From JANXUC01 sp043782485 (lineage in GTDB: Bacteria; Acidobacteriota; Terriglobia; Terriglobales; Acidobacteriaceae), in the NCBI GenBank assembly GCA_043782485.1, contig JAYWAL010000119.1:1-64000 (forward strand): a stretch of DNA of 64,000 bases, read 5' to 3'. Below, piece by piece: positions 45,206 to 54,046 of the stretch. Position 1 is the first letter of the stretch. The number at the start of each line of letters is the position of its first letter. Position numbers and translations under genes: made by a program. The notes under the pieces were generated by a model. It had not been told where the DNA came from. It made no database searches and saw nothing but the letters and a program-made list of their open reading frames with translations.

Positions 45206-46879
45206 ATGAGCAGCCAGGACACCCAGGCCGCCACTTCTGTGTCTCAGACCCTTTTGCCCGGCCAGCATCCGCCGAGCGAGCGCAGAGGCCGTATGCGCCA
45301 CCCCTTGGTGGTCTCAGCCACCGTTCGCCTCCGCGGACCAGGATTGGCCGAGTCGCCCACCCGGATTCTGGACCTTTCCGAAGACGGCATCGGCTTGGAA
45401 ACCTCCACGTCTCTGCCCGTTGACCGGACGCTGGCACTGGATTTGGATCTCAACCCAGAATTGAACACCGAGCGCCGTCTGCGGGTGATTGGCCAAGTGG
45501 CATGGTCCCAATCCACAGGTAGGGCCGGGGTGCGATTTTTTTCTCCGGATCATGCCACGCTCCAGGAAATTCAGCAGTGGTTGTTCCTGAATGCGGTGGC
45601 GGAGGCGTCCCAGAACGCGCGCTTGCCGGAGTTGCTGCCGCTCGTTTCCGAGCTGGCCAGCGCGGGACTCGGAGCCGACGGTCCCCACCAAGAACTCTTT
45701 CTTGACGAGGAGAGCGGTGAGCCAACTGCCGCCCTGTCGCCACTCGACCGCGATACTAATGCCATTGTCAGCCGGGCACTGGCGTTGACTGGCGCTAAGG
45801 GTGCGGCCTTAGCCCTTTACGAGGGCGGCCAGCTAATTTGCCGCGCCATTTGCGGGACCGATACGCCCGCGCTGGGTGCGAGAATTTCCACCGAATCGGG
45901 CATCACCGGAGAATGCGTGCGGCTGGCACGCGTCATGTATTGTTCCGATTCCTCAACCGACTCGCGCGTGGATCGCGAAGTCTGTGCCGATCTTGGGATA
46001 CGCTCCATTCTGGCCCTGCCGCTGTTTGCTGGCGAGCGCGTGGTTGGATTGCTGGAAGTTCTGTCGCAGCGCGCTGGAGCTTTTGATCCCATCGATGCCA
46101 AGGCTCTGGATCAGTTGGCGCGACCGGTTATGGGTGTGCTCTTCGCCGAAAGCAACTCCGAGTCGTTGCATCGCGGCGTTCACGAAGTGACCAACCCGGC
46201 TGCCGAAGTCTCCGGGCCTGGTGAATCGACGTCGTATCTCGACCTAGTTTCGCTGGAGCGGCAACGCTACGCCTTGGCTCACGCGTCCCAGCCTCGATCG
46301 CGGCTGCCCCGCCGTCTCCTTGAGGGAGCAGCCGCCGTCGTGGTGATCGCTGCGGTCACGTGGCTCGTTCTCTGGCAAACCAGGACGCTGGCAGCTTTAA
46401 AGCAACCGCCCCCGCCGGTGGCCGCCTCCATTCCAGCGCAGGTACCCCATGTTGACCCAGTGCCTGTGGCTCCAGAATCGTTGGCCGACCTGAAGGCCGC
46501 TGCGCAGGAAGGCGACCCCCAGAAGCAATATGCAGTGGGCGCAAAATACGCTGCTGGTGAGGGTCTGCCCCAGGACTACGCATTAGCCGCGCGCTGGTTC
46601 ACACGAGCCGCCAACAATGGATACGCTCCTGCTCAAGGTATGCTGGGCGCTTATTATTGGTCCGGCCGCGGCGTGCGGAAGGATTTGAAGCAGGCCTACT
46701 TCTGGTCCGTGCTGGCCTGGGATGGGAAGGATGAGATCAGCAAGGACCGCGTCGATGCTCTGGTGGCGCGACTGAGCCGCCCGGAAATGCTGGATGTGCA
46801 GCAGCGACTGCGCGACTGGTATCGCAAACACGCGGCGGATTCATCCAGCAGCGCTGTTTCATCTACCCCGACCCACTGA
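45206..46879 (+). CDS. PilZ-GAF-TM-Sel1 repeat membrane protein
   Basis: A 557-residue protein. PilZ at about 22-130 shows the c-di-GMP signature pieces ERRGRMRHP and DLSEDGIGL (56-64). GAF at about 180-315 has CRAICGTDTPALG and SGITGECVR. A membrane span lies near 372-391, followed by a proline-rich linker and two Sel1/TPR-like repeats (about 437-505, AAGEGLPQDYALAARWFTRA and SGRGVRKDLKQAYFWS). Architecture suggests a c-di-GMP-responsive membrane protein with a protein-interaction tail outside. ATG 45206; no operon partner is obvious. Confidence 0.85.
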   Translation: MSSQDTQAATSVSQTLLPGQHPPSERRGRMRHPLVVSATVRLRGPGLAESPTRILDLSEDGIGLETSTSLPVDRTLALDLDLNPELNTERRLRVIGQVAWSQSTGRAGVRFFSPDHATLQEIQQWLFLNAVAEASQNARLPELLPLVSELASAGLGADGPHQELFLDEESGEPTAALSPLDRDTNAIVSRALALTGAKGAALALYEGGQLICRAICGTDTPALGARISTESGITGECVRLARVMYCSDSSTDSRVDREVCADLGIRSILALPLFAGERVVGLLEVLSQRAGAFDPIDAKALDQLARPVMGVLFAESNSESLHRGVHEVTNPAAEVSGPGESTSYLDLVSLERQRYALAHASQPRSRLPRRLLEGAAAVVVIAAVTWLVLWQTRTLAALKQPPPPVAASIPAQVPHVDPVPVAPESLADLKAAAQEGDPQKQYAVGAKYAAGEGLPQDYALAARWFTRAANNGYAPAQGMLGAYYWSGRGVRKDLKQAYFWSVLAWDGKDEISKDRVDALVARLSRPEMLDVQQRLRDWYRKHAADSSSSAVSSTPTH

Positions 46880-46924
46880 CCTTCCGCGCAATTGATGAGA
46901 CTTCCCTAATTGAAGAGAATCTGT

Positions 46925-47518
46925 ATGAAATGGTTGCAACCCACAACTCTGCGCGGACCCCTTGCCACCCTGGAGCCTCTGTCGGCGAGTCATCATGGCG
47001 CCCTGGTGGAGGCCGTAAAAGACGGCGATCTCTGGAAGCTCTGGTACACAACCATTCCCGAGCCTTCGGCCATGCAGGCGGAGATTGAGCGCCGCCTCCA
47101 ACTGCAAGTTCAAGGGTTGATGATTCCTTTCACGGTTCTGGATTCTTCCGGGCGCACGGTTGGTATGACGACCTTCATGAACATCGATGCCGCCAACCGT
47201 CGCGTGGAAATTGGCTCCACGTGGTATCGGAAAAGCGCGCAACGCACCGGCATCAACACGCAATGCAAATTACTTCTGCTGACTTACGCATTCGACGACT
47301 TGCGCTGCATTGCCGTGGAGTTCCGCACGCACTTCTTCAATCAGCAAAGCAGGCGCGGCATTGAGCGGCTGGGCGCGAAGCTGGATGGCGTTTTGCGGAA
47401 CCACCAGCTCGCCGCGAACGGAACGCTGCGCGATACCTGTGTGTACAGCATTGTCGCCAGCGAATGGCCTGCTGTAAAGGCGCACCTGGGTTGGCAGTTG
47501 GCGAAGCCTAGGGCCTGA
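46925..47518 (+). CDS. GNAT-family N-acetyltransferase (RimJ/RimL-like)
   Basis: A 197-residue acetyltransferase. The acceptor half includes LRGPLATLEPLSASHHGALVEA and TVGMTTFMNIDAANRRVEIGSTW; the acetyl-CoA half includes RTGINTQCKLLLLTYAFDD and SRRGIERLGAKLDGVLRNH. RimJ/RimL-type enzymes acetylate protein amino termini or small amines; no substrate is indicated. ATG 46925 is supported by a GAAGAGA upstream; a TTG-initiated longer frame is less likely. Confidence 0.85.
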   Translation: MKWLQPTTLRGPLATLEPLSASHHGALVEAVKDGDLWKLWYTTIPEPSAMQAEIERRLQLQVQGLMIPFTVLDSSGRTVGMTTFMNIDAANRRVEIGSTWYRKSAQRTGINTQCKLLLLTYAFDDLRCIAVEFRTHFFNQQSRRGIERLGAKLDGVLRNHQLAANGTLRDTCVYSIVASEWPAVKAHLGWQLAKPRA

Positions 47519-47689
47519 ATCTGTTCGTCTTCGCGAGACATTCAAGCAATCTGTAGTTGTTTTCAGCAGTGGTTGAGTTTCGGAGTGCGACTTCGGCGCT
47601 CGAAGGCCAAACAGGGATCGCAGGCAAGACTCGTGTCAGGACACGGCTTCAGCGACGCGGTGCTATATTGTTATTGGAACGACTTCAGA

Positions 47690-47827
47690 GGCTGCTGAAA
47701 GGTCGTTCTAGCCTCCGCTTTTGGGCGGCGCAGCACTTCAGTGCTGCGATAAATCCTTGGTGATGAATGGGCTTTTAGCCCCTGAGGGAAGGGGTTGATC
47801 TGTCAAAGATGACTTGTTTCAGCAGCC
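47690..47827. repeat. Small palindromic repeat element, copy 1 (138 bp, 11-bp terminal inverted repeats)
   Basis: Bounded by GGCTGCTGAAA (47690-47700) and its complement TTTCAGCAGCC (47817-47827). Inside are two hairpins: an 8-bp stem GCAGCACT/AGTGCTGC at 47730-47747 and GGGCT-TTT-AGCCC at 47769-47781. It has no coding capacity and matches the copy at 51946-52299 closely in its core. The preceding bases, from about 47519, contain no gene; 47630-47660 resembles the start of the repeat near 63056. Confidence 0.75.
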
Positions 47828-48362
47828 CGTTCAGGAGCTGGATTGTGAAATCTACAGATTCTCCGCCGACTGCGCTAGGAAGCCTTTGAAGCTACTGAAT
47901 TTTGGACTCTCACAGCCGAGCTTTGCAACTGAATTGCTGGCCCTTGGGTATGTATGGGATTTGCACAACTGCTGTGACTTTGTTGGGCTTACGATCAATG
48001 CGGACGACAACTCGGCCGTGATGACCTGGACCGCGGGTGGTCATCCTTCGACGATGTACTCGGGGTGCAGTCTAATCTTTCGAGGGCTCAAGCAGCTATT
48101 CGTGTCTCCGCGGTACGAAGAATTGCCGCTTTCGGAAGACACCTGCGTTTCGGGCATTTCAAAATTAGTTCCGAACCGTGAGCAGCGTTCTGAATATCGC
48201 GTGAAGCGTGAATGGGACCAAAGCGAACCATTTCACCTGTTCTTAGAGTTTCAGGGTAGGCGAGGTATTGAAATTGATGCTGAGAGCGCGGAGTTAGTCG
48301 GTATTGCCCAGATTGGAAAGCAACCAACGGGATCTCCGAAAGCAAGTACGCCGCTGCCCTAG
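47814..48362 (+). CDS. Hypothetical protein, 5' end uncertain, abutting a repeat element
   Basis: The open frame gives 182 residues from TTG 47814, but the first dozen (through about LDCE) are encoded by the end of the repeat element and its flank, so the true start is unclear; TTG near 47887 (before KLLNFGL) is an alternative. The remaining sequence (SFATELLALGYVWDLHNCCDF, the SEYRVKREW segment and so on) has natural amino-acid composition and codon use but no family I recognise. It could be a complete small protein or a gene whose 5' part was lost to repeat insertion. Confidence 0.5.
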   Translation: MFQQPVQELDCEIYRFSADCARKPLKLLNFGLSQPSFATELLALGYVWDLHNCCDFVGLTINADDNSAVMTWTAGGHPSTMYSGCSLIFRGLKQLFVSPRYEELPLSEDTCVSGISKLVPNREQRSEYRVKREWDQSEPFHLFLEFQGRRGIEIDAESAELVGIAQIGKQPTGSPKASTPLP

Positions 48363-48413
48363 GGGCCCGCAGCTACAGAATGCTTAACAAATTGCTGCGG
48401 TTACCGCAAAATA

Positions 48414-50642
48414 TTACAGGCCGCTGTTGCGTTTATTAGCGCTCGCCACATTCGTCTTCGTAGTCCCCGCGGCATACCTGGCCACACCACGATAGAGAGC
48501 CTCGGCGATGTTCTGGCGGTAGAAAGGATCTTGTAGGTTGTGTTCGTCGGCGGGGCTGCTGACGAAGGAGACTTCGGCCAGAATGGCGGGCATAGTTGTT
48601 CCCGTCAGCACGACGAACGATGCGGCTTTCACGCCCCGATTGCGCACCCCGGGACCCTTCGCGGAGAGCGACCCGTACAGCGCCTGCTGCACGCTGGCGG
48701 CCAGTTTTCGGGACGCATCGGACTTACTCTTCAACTCCGACGGATCCATCTGGAGTACGGGCGCCGTGCCAATTTCTTTTTCTTCCTCAGCTAACACCTG
48801 AGTCGATGGCCCGGAGGAAGTGTAATAGGTCTCCACACCGCGCGCGGCCGATTGACTGCTGTAGTTAGCGTGGACCGAGATGAACAGATCCGCGCCGACC
48901 TGGTTGGCGATGGCGGCGCGGCGGCCCAGGGGCACAAACGTGTCATCGCTGCGGGTGTAGACCACTTCCAATCCCAGGCGCTGTTCCAAGAGCACGCCCA
49001 GGCGTTGCGCGATTTCCAGCGCCAGATCTTTTTCCAGCAAGCCTTGCCGCCCTACCGTGCCCATATCCCAGCCGCCGTGCCCGGCATCGACCACAATGCG
49101 GAGGTGAGGAACGTGCGCGCGAAGCTTGGCATCTTCCGTGGTTAGATTTTTGGAAATTTCTGGAAACGTGGGATGGCTGGTGTTTTGCCCCACGGTCGGT
49201 GTATCCATTTTCGGCCTAGGCGGCGCTTGCAGGCTGCGAATTTCCAGGATCAAACGGAAGGGATTTGGCTCCAGGCTAACGGAAAAGTTGGGTTTATTCT
49301 TGGTTTCCAGTTCCACACGGCTGACACCCGGAACGGCTTGTCCAATCTTGATGCGGCTGAGCAAGGGGTCATCGACTGTGTCGTTCCTGTCGGCAAGTTC
49401 CTGAACTAGGGCGGTGTCATGCAGGTCCACGAGGATGCGATCCGGCGAGGAGAGCTTGTGAATTTCGTAGGGTACTTCGTCCTGGAGATCAATAACCACC
49501 GTGCTGGCGTCCGCGTTGGACCAATGGCGCAGGCCGGTGATGCGGGGCAGGGCGGAGTTCTGCGCGACTTGTGCCGCCGTCGGCGCGGGCGCGGCCACCG
49601 GCGTCACGGCGACGGACGGAGCTGGATTCTTGTAGCCATGCCAGGACCAAACCCCGCCTGCCAGCATCAGAATGCCGGCTGCGGAGAAGCCCCAGGTTCG
49701 CCAAGGTCGGGTTGGTTCTTGCGTCGCGACGGGGAACGAGGGAGTTGGCTGGTTGCGCTTCGAAGCAGGAACAACCGGCGAAACAGTTTGTTGCCGGGAG
49801 TCCACCGAGAGCGCTAGCGTGGTCTGTTCTTGGTCGGTGGCGGTGAGCTGCGTCCAGTCACCAAGTGAGGTGCTCTGGCCCGCCATAGCCTGGCCGTGCC
49901 AGGCAGGGGGTTGAGGAGCGGTGCGTTGTTGTTTCGGAAGTTGTTCCGGGAATGTTTCCTGGAGCGGGTCTGGACGTGCCGGTGCTGCCATGCCCGCCTG
50001 GGCGGGGCTGACGGGTGGTGACTGAGGCTTCGGAGCGTCCTTTCGAATGGCCTCGACGGTGAGTTCCGCCAAAAGGCTCAACTCGCGGATATCGCCGTCA
50101 GTAAAAGCGAAGGCCTGCTTTTCAAAAGCTTCAATCAGGCCGCGCACGCCCTGCGCGTTGCGCAAAGGAACAGCAACGACGGATCGAATACCGAGTTCAC
50201 GGCACGCTTGGCGGTCGACGCGGTTGTCCGTCTCCGAGTCGTCGCAGCGGACGACTGTCCCAGTTGTGAAACAGATCGCGGTCAGCCCAGATTGCAGATT
50301 CAGCGCCAGCCCCAGCGGCGGAGCCGTGTCTCCGGCGGTGCCACGACAAACGATTTCCTGGCCTTCCGCCAGAGCAATGGCGATGCCGCTGGCTCCGCTA
50401 ATCGCCAGGGCGCGCTCGGCGATGAATTGAAGAACCTCATTCCGGATTTGCCCTTCGTCCGCACCAGCTTTGGCCAGCGCGGATTTTTTCAACCGCAGTT
50501 CGTCGAGCAGGGAAGAGAAGGTCAGGAGCGCGGGCAACGCCGCAGGCAGGCCATCCGCCGCTTGAGGGGGGCGCGGGGTCGAACTGGCACCAGGGTCCAG
50601 TCGGGCGTGCCCAGCATCGCGGTTTTCTGGTCGAAATGGCAT
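48414..50642 (-). CDS. GAF-TM-AMIN N-acetylmuramoyl-L-alanine amidase
   Basis: A 742-residue fusion. GAF at about 65-200 (CRGTAGDTAPPLG, LGIRSVVAVPLRN); proline-rich linker; one membrane span near 317-334; AMIN domain about 366-470 (VVIDLQDEVPYEIHKLSSP); Amidase_3 about 514-735. Zinc ligands appear as His522 in DAGHGG, Glu537 in LLEKDL and His591 in SVHAN, with the catalytic Glu in ILAEVSFVS. It should cleave the amide linking MurNAc to the peptide in the periplasm. Its cytoplasmic GAF could sense an intracellular signal. Amidases normally have a signal peptide and AMIN, without a GAF. All catalytic residues are present. Confidence 0.92.
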   Translation of the reverse strand: MPFRPENRDAGHARLDPGASSTPRPPQAADGLPAALPALLTFSSLLDELRLKKSALAKAGADEGQIRNEVLQFIAERALAISGASGIAIALAEGQEIVCRGTAGDTAPPLGLALNLQSGLTAICFTTGTVVRCDDSETDNRVDRQACRELGIRSVVAVPLRNAQGVRGLIEAFEKQAFAFTDGDIRELSLLAELTVEAIRKDAPKPQSPPVSPAQAGMAAPARPDPLQETFPEQLPKQQRTAPQPPAWHGQAMAGQSTSLGDWTQLTATDQEQTTLALSVDSRQQTVSPVVPASKRNQPTPSFPVATQEPTRPWRTWGFSAAGILMLAGGVWSWHGYKNPAPSVAVTPVAAPAPTAAQVAQNSALPRITGLRHWSNADASTVVIDLQDEVPYEIHKLSSPDRILVDLHDTALVQELADRNDTVDDPLLSRIKIGQAVPGVSRVELETKNKPNFSVSLEPNPFRLILEIRSLQAPPRPKMDTPTVGQNTSHPTFPEISKNLTTEDAKLRAHVPHLRIVVDAGHGGWDMGTVGRQGLLEKDLALEIAQRLGVLLEQRLGLEVVYTRSDDTFVPLGRRAAIANQVGADLFISVHANYSSQSAARGVETYYTSSGPSTQVLAEEEKEIGTAPVLQMDPSELKSKSDASRKLAASVQQALYGSLSAKGPGVRNRGVKAASFVVLTGTTMPAILAEVSFVSSPADEHNLQDPFYRQNIAEALYRGVARYAAGTTKTNVASANKRNSGL

Positions 50643-50811
50643 GGTCCGACAAACTCGGTGGAAAGCACTAGTTTTCTAAGTGTTATCAGTAAATTACAGG
50701 GTTTCCCAACCCTCAGCAATGTACCTGAAGGACCATTCGTACCGATTTGGCAAGCACCTTCGGCCCATTTCCGCTATTGCTGTGCGCGGCAGGCAGCCGT
50801 ATGCTCGGAGT

Positions 50812-51153
50812 ATGGAAGCCGCTAAGCCCGCCGGTCCAAATATTCTCGCCGCACCAATCGTTGCCGAAACAAAAAGCCGTCGGCGCTGGTTCTGGCCTGC
50901 TGGGGTGATTGCTGCGGGGGTCACCGGTGCGGCCGTCGTGATGATGCGCGGCTGCTGGCACCGCAAAATGAGCTGGCCCTTGAGCGTGCAGGGAAGCTCG
51001 TACCGGGTTTGCCTGGGCTGTGGCATCAAGCGCTTGTTCGATGAGCCTACGTTTACCAGTTATGGCCCCTATAGTTATGATTTGAAGGAACTTAAAGCGT
51101 GGGACCTGGCCCATCCCGGTCACAGCAGCCCTGTAGTTCGTCGGGCCTCCTAG
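50812..51153 (+). CDS. Small membrane-anchored hypothetical protein with CxxC
   Basis: A 113-residue protein with a basic stretch (KSRRRWFWP) followed by one hydrophobic segment (about 27-45, AGVIAAGVTGAAVVMM) and a soluble C-terminal part containing VCLGCGIKRLF and YGPYSYDLKEL. The CxxC could bind metal or form a disulfide. ATG 50812 is chosen because the upstream part of the longer frame lies in the promoter region of the divergent amidase gene. No recognised family. Confidence 0.6.
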   Translation: MEAAKPAGPNILAAPIVAETKSRRRWFWPAGVIAAGVTGAAVVMMRGCWHRKMSWPLSVQGSSYRVCLGCGIKRLFDEPTFTSYGPYSYDLKELKAWDLAHPGHSSPVVRRAS

Positions 51154-51183
51154 TCTATTTTCCCCCGCTTCGTCCTTCACCTC

Positions 51184-51927
51184 TTAGCTTTCGAAATATC
51201 TGCCCTCCAGCCATAGCTGGAGTTCCTCGTGCGACGTTTGCGTCAGTTCCTCGAACCGTAGGCCGACCTCGCCGTTGGCCCTGCGCCACGCCACCGCGGC
51301 TTGCGCTTGTACGACCAGCTTCCTGCCGGGCAGTGAGAACCTCAGTTGAACCGTCTCTCCGATTTGCAAGATGGATTTGGTTCGAACGCCGATGCCGCCG
51401 CGGCTGACGTTCAGTAGCTCACCGTCCATGTGTTTGCGGTTGGCGACCATGGAGACGTGCGCTTGCAGGGCTTGACGGTGGTAGCGCAGACGGCCCCGCA
51501 GAATTTGGTTGCGGGCCGCCGCAAGGGTGTGGACCGCTTGTTCGACGGACACCGGTTTCGCGAAAAAGAAATCAGCGCCACTACGCAGGATTTGATCGTG
51601 ATGCATGGGGCCGCTCATCAGAACCAGCGGGATGCCGTCGGTGCCCTGACGCAGCGGTTCCAGTTTGCGTAACAGCTCACCTGCACCGGCTAGATCACAA
51701 TCGACGATGACCGCGTCAATCTTGGTTTGCGAGAGCTTGCGGCGGGCTTCTTCAGGTTCGGTTTCCACATCTACACCGATTTGCATTCCGCCCAGAATGC
51801 ATTCCAGAACACTGACTTCCTGCCAATCACGAGAGACGACCATCGATTCAAGCGTCATAGGAGAATCGTAGTCGGTGGGGTAACCGGAACGTAGGTCACG
51901 AAGGTAATGGGTGGGGGCGTCACACAT
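51184..51927 (-). CDS. Response-regulator receiver and PilZ domain protein
   Basis: A 247-residue protein. The receiver half (about 27-140) has Asp76 in VIVDCDL as the likely phosphoacceptor and Lys124 in FAKPV; the PilZ half (about 145-245) has RYHRQALQ and NVSRGGIGV (173-181), the c-di-GMP binding pieces. It may link a two-component signal with c-di-GMP. No histidine kinase is adjacent. ATG 51927 gives a 23-residue lead before the receiver; ATG 51858 is possible. The repeat element 51946-52299 ends 19 bases upstream of the start. Confidence 0.85.
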   Translation of the reverse strand: MCDAPTHYLRDLRSGYPTDYDSPMTLESMVVSRDWQEVSVLECILGGMQIGVDVETEPEEARRKLSQTKIDAVIVDCDLAGAGELLRKLEPLRQGTDGIPLVLMSGPMHHDQILRSGADFFFAKPVSVEQAVHTLAAARNQILRGRLRYHRQALQAHVSMVANRKHMDGELLNVSRGGIGVRTKSILQIGETVQLRFSLPGRKLVVQAQAAVAWRRANGEVGLRFEELTQTSHEELQLWLEGRYFES

Positions 51928-51945
51928 TTTGTACTCGCCTTAACA

Positions 51946-52299
51946 GGCAGCTGAAAAGTCGTTCTAGTTCCGTGCCGGTGAAAATTACCACACAAGAACT
52001 TGAGGGTGCCCCGTCTTTGTCGCGTTCCTCAGCGACAGGGCGGGGATTTTCCCGACGGACATTAGGACTACACAATCACCGGGTCACGGCACTAGCGCCA
52101 GCTTTTGGGCGGCGCAGCACTTTCAGCGCTGCGATAAGTCCCTAGTAATGAGTGGGCTTTAGAGAGTGCGTCAGAACTCCTCGCAAATGCCCGGTACGGT
52201 AGAGCGGGCCTTCAGGCCCGCTCTACCGTACCAAAAATTGAGGGGCATTAGCCCCTGCGGTCAGGAGTTGATTTGGGAAAGACGGCCCTTTCAGCAGCC
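51946..52299. repeat. Compound palindromic repeat element, copy 2 (354 bp)
   Basis: Ends GGCAGCTGAAA (51946-51956) and TTTCAGCAGCC (52289-52299) match copy 1 at 47690 with one mismatch, and the core from about 52095 to 52160 matches its hairpin region. Copy 2 carries two extra blocks: one at about 51970-52091, bounded by the inverted pair CCGTGCCGGTG and CACCGGGTCACGG, and one at about 52161-52247 holding a strong hairpin. It fills most of the 427-base gap between the REC-PilZ and epimerase genes. Confidence 0.7.
52193..52232. repeat. Perfect 18-bp inverted repeat (hairpin), loop TTCA
   Basis: GGTACGGTAGAGCGGGCC (52193-52210), loop TTCA, and the exact complement 52215-52232. It lies inside the second extra block of copy 2, which interrupts the GGGCTTTTAGCCC hairpin of copy 1 at its loop. 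Confidence 0.9.
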
Positions 52300-52354
52300 A
52301 CTTCAGGCGCTGGATTTGAATCCCGAGTTTCACCATGGTCCGCCAGCGGCTCAT

Positions 52355-53296
52355 CTACTTCTGCCTGCGGTACCACTCCACCGTCAGCCGCAGGCCTTCT
52401 TCGAAATCTATCAGCGGCTTGTAAGCGAAGCACTCGGCCGCCTTGGAGATATCCGCCAGGGAATGCTGGACGTCGCCTTCGCGGCTGGGACCGTGTTTCA
52501 CGCCGCCGGAGTACCCCGTCGGCTTCTGCAGAAGTTGGAACGTCTGATTGAGCGTGAAGCGCGTGCCCGTAGCCACGTTGCACATTTTTCCGGCAACCTG
52601 AGCCGCAGGAGCGTGACAGGCCAGCAGGTTGGCGCTGACCGCGTTATCGATGTAGGTGAAGTCTCGGCTCTGTTCGCCATCGCCGAAGATGGTCGGTTCC
52701 TCGCCCTTGAGCATGGTGGTGATGAACTTGGCCAAAACGCCCGAGTACGGCGACGTGGGATCTTGAAACGGCCCAAAAATGTTGAAGTACCGCAGGCTCA
52801 CGGTTTCCAGACCATAGCAGCGGTAGAAGCTGGTCATGTAGTGTTCGCCGGCCAGCTTTGCCACCGCGTAGGGCGAAATTGGATTCGGCGACATGGCCTC
52901 GTGCTTTGGCAGCGTTGGGGTATCGCCGTAAGCGGACGACGACGCTGCATAAACGACGCGCTTGACCTTGGCATCGCGCGCAGCAATCAGAACGGCGAGG
53001 GTGCCATCGACACAAGCGCGATTGCAGGAAATTGGGTCTTTTACGGATTTTGGCACCGAGGGTATCGCCGCCTCGTGGAAAATGTAATCCACGTCGCGGC
53101 AAGCGTCCCCCATGGCGGCGGTGTCGAGGATATCGGCCTCGCGAAAGTCAATTTTGGAGTTGATATCCGTCAGGTTGCTGCGGTTTCCCGTGGCTAGGTT
53201 GTCGATGCCACGGACTTTTTCGCCTTGAGCAACCAGTTTGCGTGCGATGTTGGATCCGATGAATCCGGCGATGCCCGTTACCAAATATTGCGCCAT
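52355..53296 (-). CDS. NAD-dependent UDP-sugar 4-epimerase (WbpP/Gne-like)
   Basis: A 313-residue extended SDR. Rossmann motif GIAGFIGSN at 8-16, IDNLATGNRSN, FHEAAIPSVPKSVKDP, SSSAYGDTPTLPKHE and the catalytic YAVAKLAGEHY are all present. The SVPxSVxDP stretch and the AYGD segment are typical of UDP-GlcNAc/UDP-GalNAc or uronic-acid epimerases of the WbpP type. It would supply activated sugar for the polysaccharide locus although it sits 8 kb away. It is separated from the PilZ gene by about 100 bases. Confidence 0.88.
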   Translation of the reverse strand: MAQYLVTGIAGFIGSNIARKLVAQGEKVRGIDNLATGNRSNLTDINSKIDFREADILDTAAMGDACRDVDYIFHEAAIPSVPKSVKDPISCNRACVDGTLAVLIAARDAKVKRVVYAASSSAYGDTPTLPKHEAMSPNPISPYAVAKLAGEHYMTSFYRCYGLETVSLRYFNIFGPFQDPTSPYSGVLAKFITTMLKGEEPTIFGDGEQSRDFTYIDNAVSANLLACHAPAAQVAGKMCNVATGTRFTLNQTFQLLQKPTGYSGGVKHGPSREGDVQHSLADISKAAECFAYKPLIDFEEGLRLTVEWYRRQK

Positions 53297-53395
53297 AGTT
53301 TGATGATAACAATGGCGGGCCCGTGCAAGTGGTACCGGAAGTAATCGATTGAGCGCGTCTGGGCGTCTCGGGTGCCCTCGGGCGATTGTCCCTTG

Positions 53396-54046
53396 CTAGC
53401 GGCTGGGGTGCTGGCTGTTGGCCACCACGCGCGGGAAGTCTTCAGCGGAAAGAGTCTGGGCGCTTTCGAAATATTTGGCCAGGGCCGCCAGAGCCGCCCC
53501 AGGGTCGGGGATTTCAGCGACTTGCTGCGTCTTTTTCTGTACCGAGGCGGGCTTCCGCATCGCCGCGTTGGTCAGAGAGGCGACCATGGCCTGCAGTTGC
53601 TCGCGCGCGGTGTCGGTCAGCTCCGTGAATTCAATGCCCATGCCTAGAAACGGGTAAGTAGCCCGAACGATGGCGGCGCCCTGCACCAGGAACCCGTTCA
53701 TGCCCAGTTGCAGCTGCATCTTCGTGCCAACCGGGAAAGTGGTCATCAATTCCACATAGCAGCCAGCGACGCTGAGGTCGGTGAAGGTAGCCCAGGTTCG
53801 GATGGTGCTGCCATCGGTCTTGAGCTCGAGCGCTCCTTCGCATTTGAAGCGAGGATAGCGGCGTTTTTCCTGTTCGAGGGCCTGGATGGTGGGCTGGCCA
53901 AGTGCCACCGCGGCCGCCGCGCCACGGGTCGCGGGTCTTGCCTGGTGGGCATACTCCGCAAATGAGGTGGATGGGTTCTGCTCGGGTCCGCTGCGGCGCC
54001 GTTTTTCGGCGTCTCCCCAGAAGCTCTGGTTGGTCTCGCGACTCAT
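53396..54046 (-). CDS. PilZ domain protein
   Basis: A 216-residue cytoplasmic protein with a PilZ core at about 60-165: RRYPRFKCEGALEL (the RxxxR element), DLSVAGCYVEL (D-x-S-x-x-G) and GMGIEFTELTD. The first 60 residues are charged and low complexity; the last 50 contain an amphipathic helix (AALAALAKYFESAQTL). It is expected to bind c-di-GMP. The longer frame to 54202 would run into engB, so ATG 54046 (MSRETN) is chosen. Confidence 0.8.
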   Translation of the reverse strand: MSRETNQSFWGDAEKRRRSGPEQNPSTSFAEYAHQARPATRGAAAAVALGQPTIQALEQEKRRYPRFKCEGALELKTDGSTIRTWATFTDLSVAGCYVELMTTFPVGTKMQLQLGMNGFLVQGAAIVRATYPFLGMGIEFTELTDTAREQLQAMVASLTNAAMRKPASVQKKTQQVAEIPDPGAALAALAKYFESAQTLSAEDFPRVVANSQHPSR

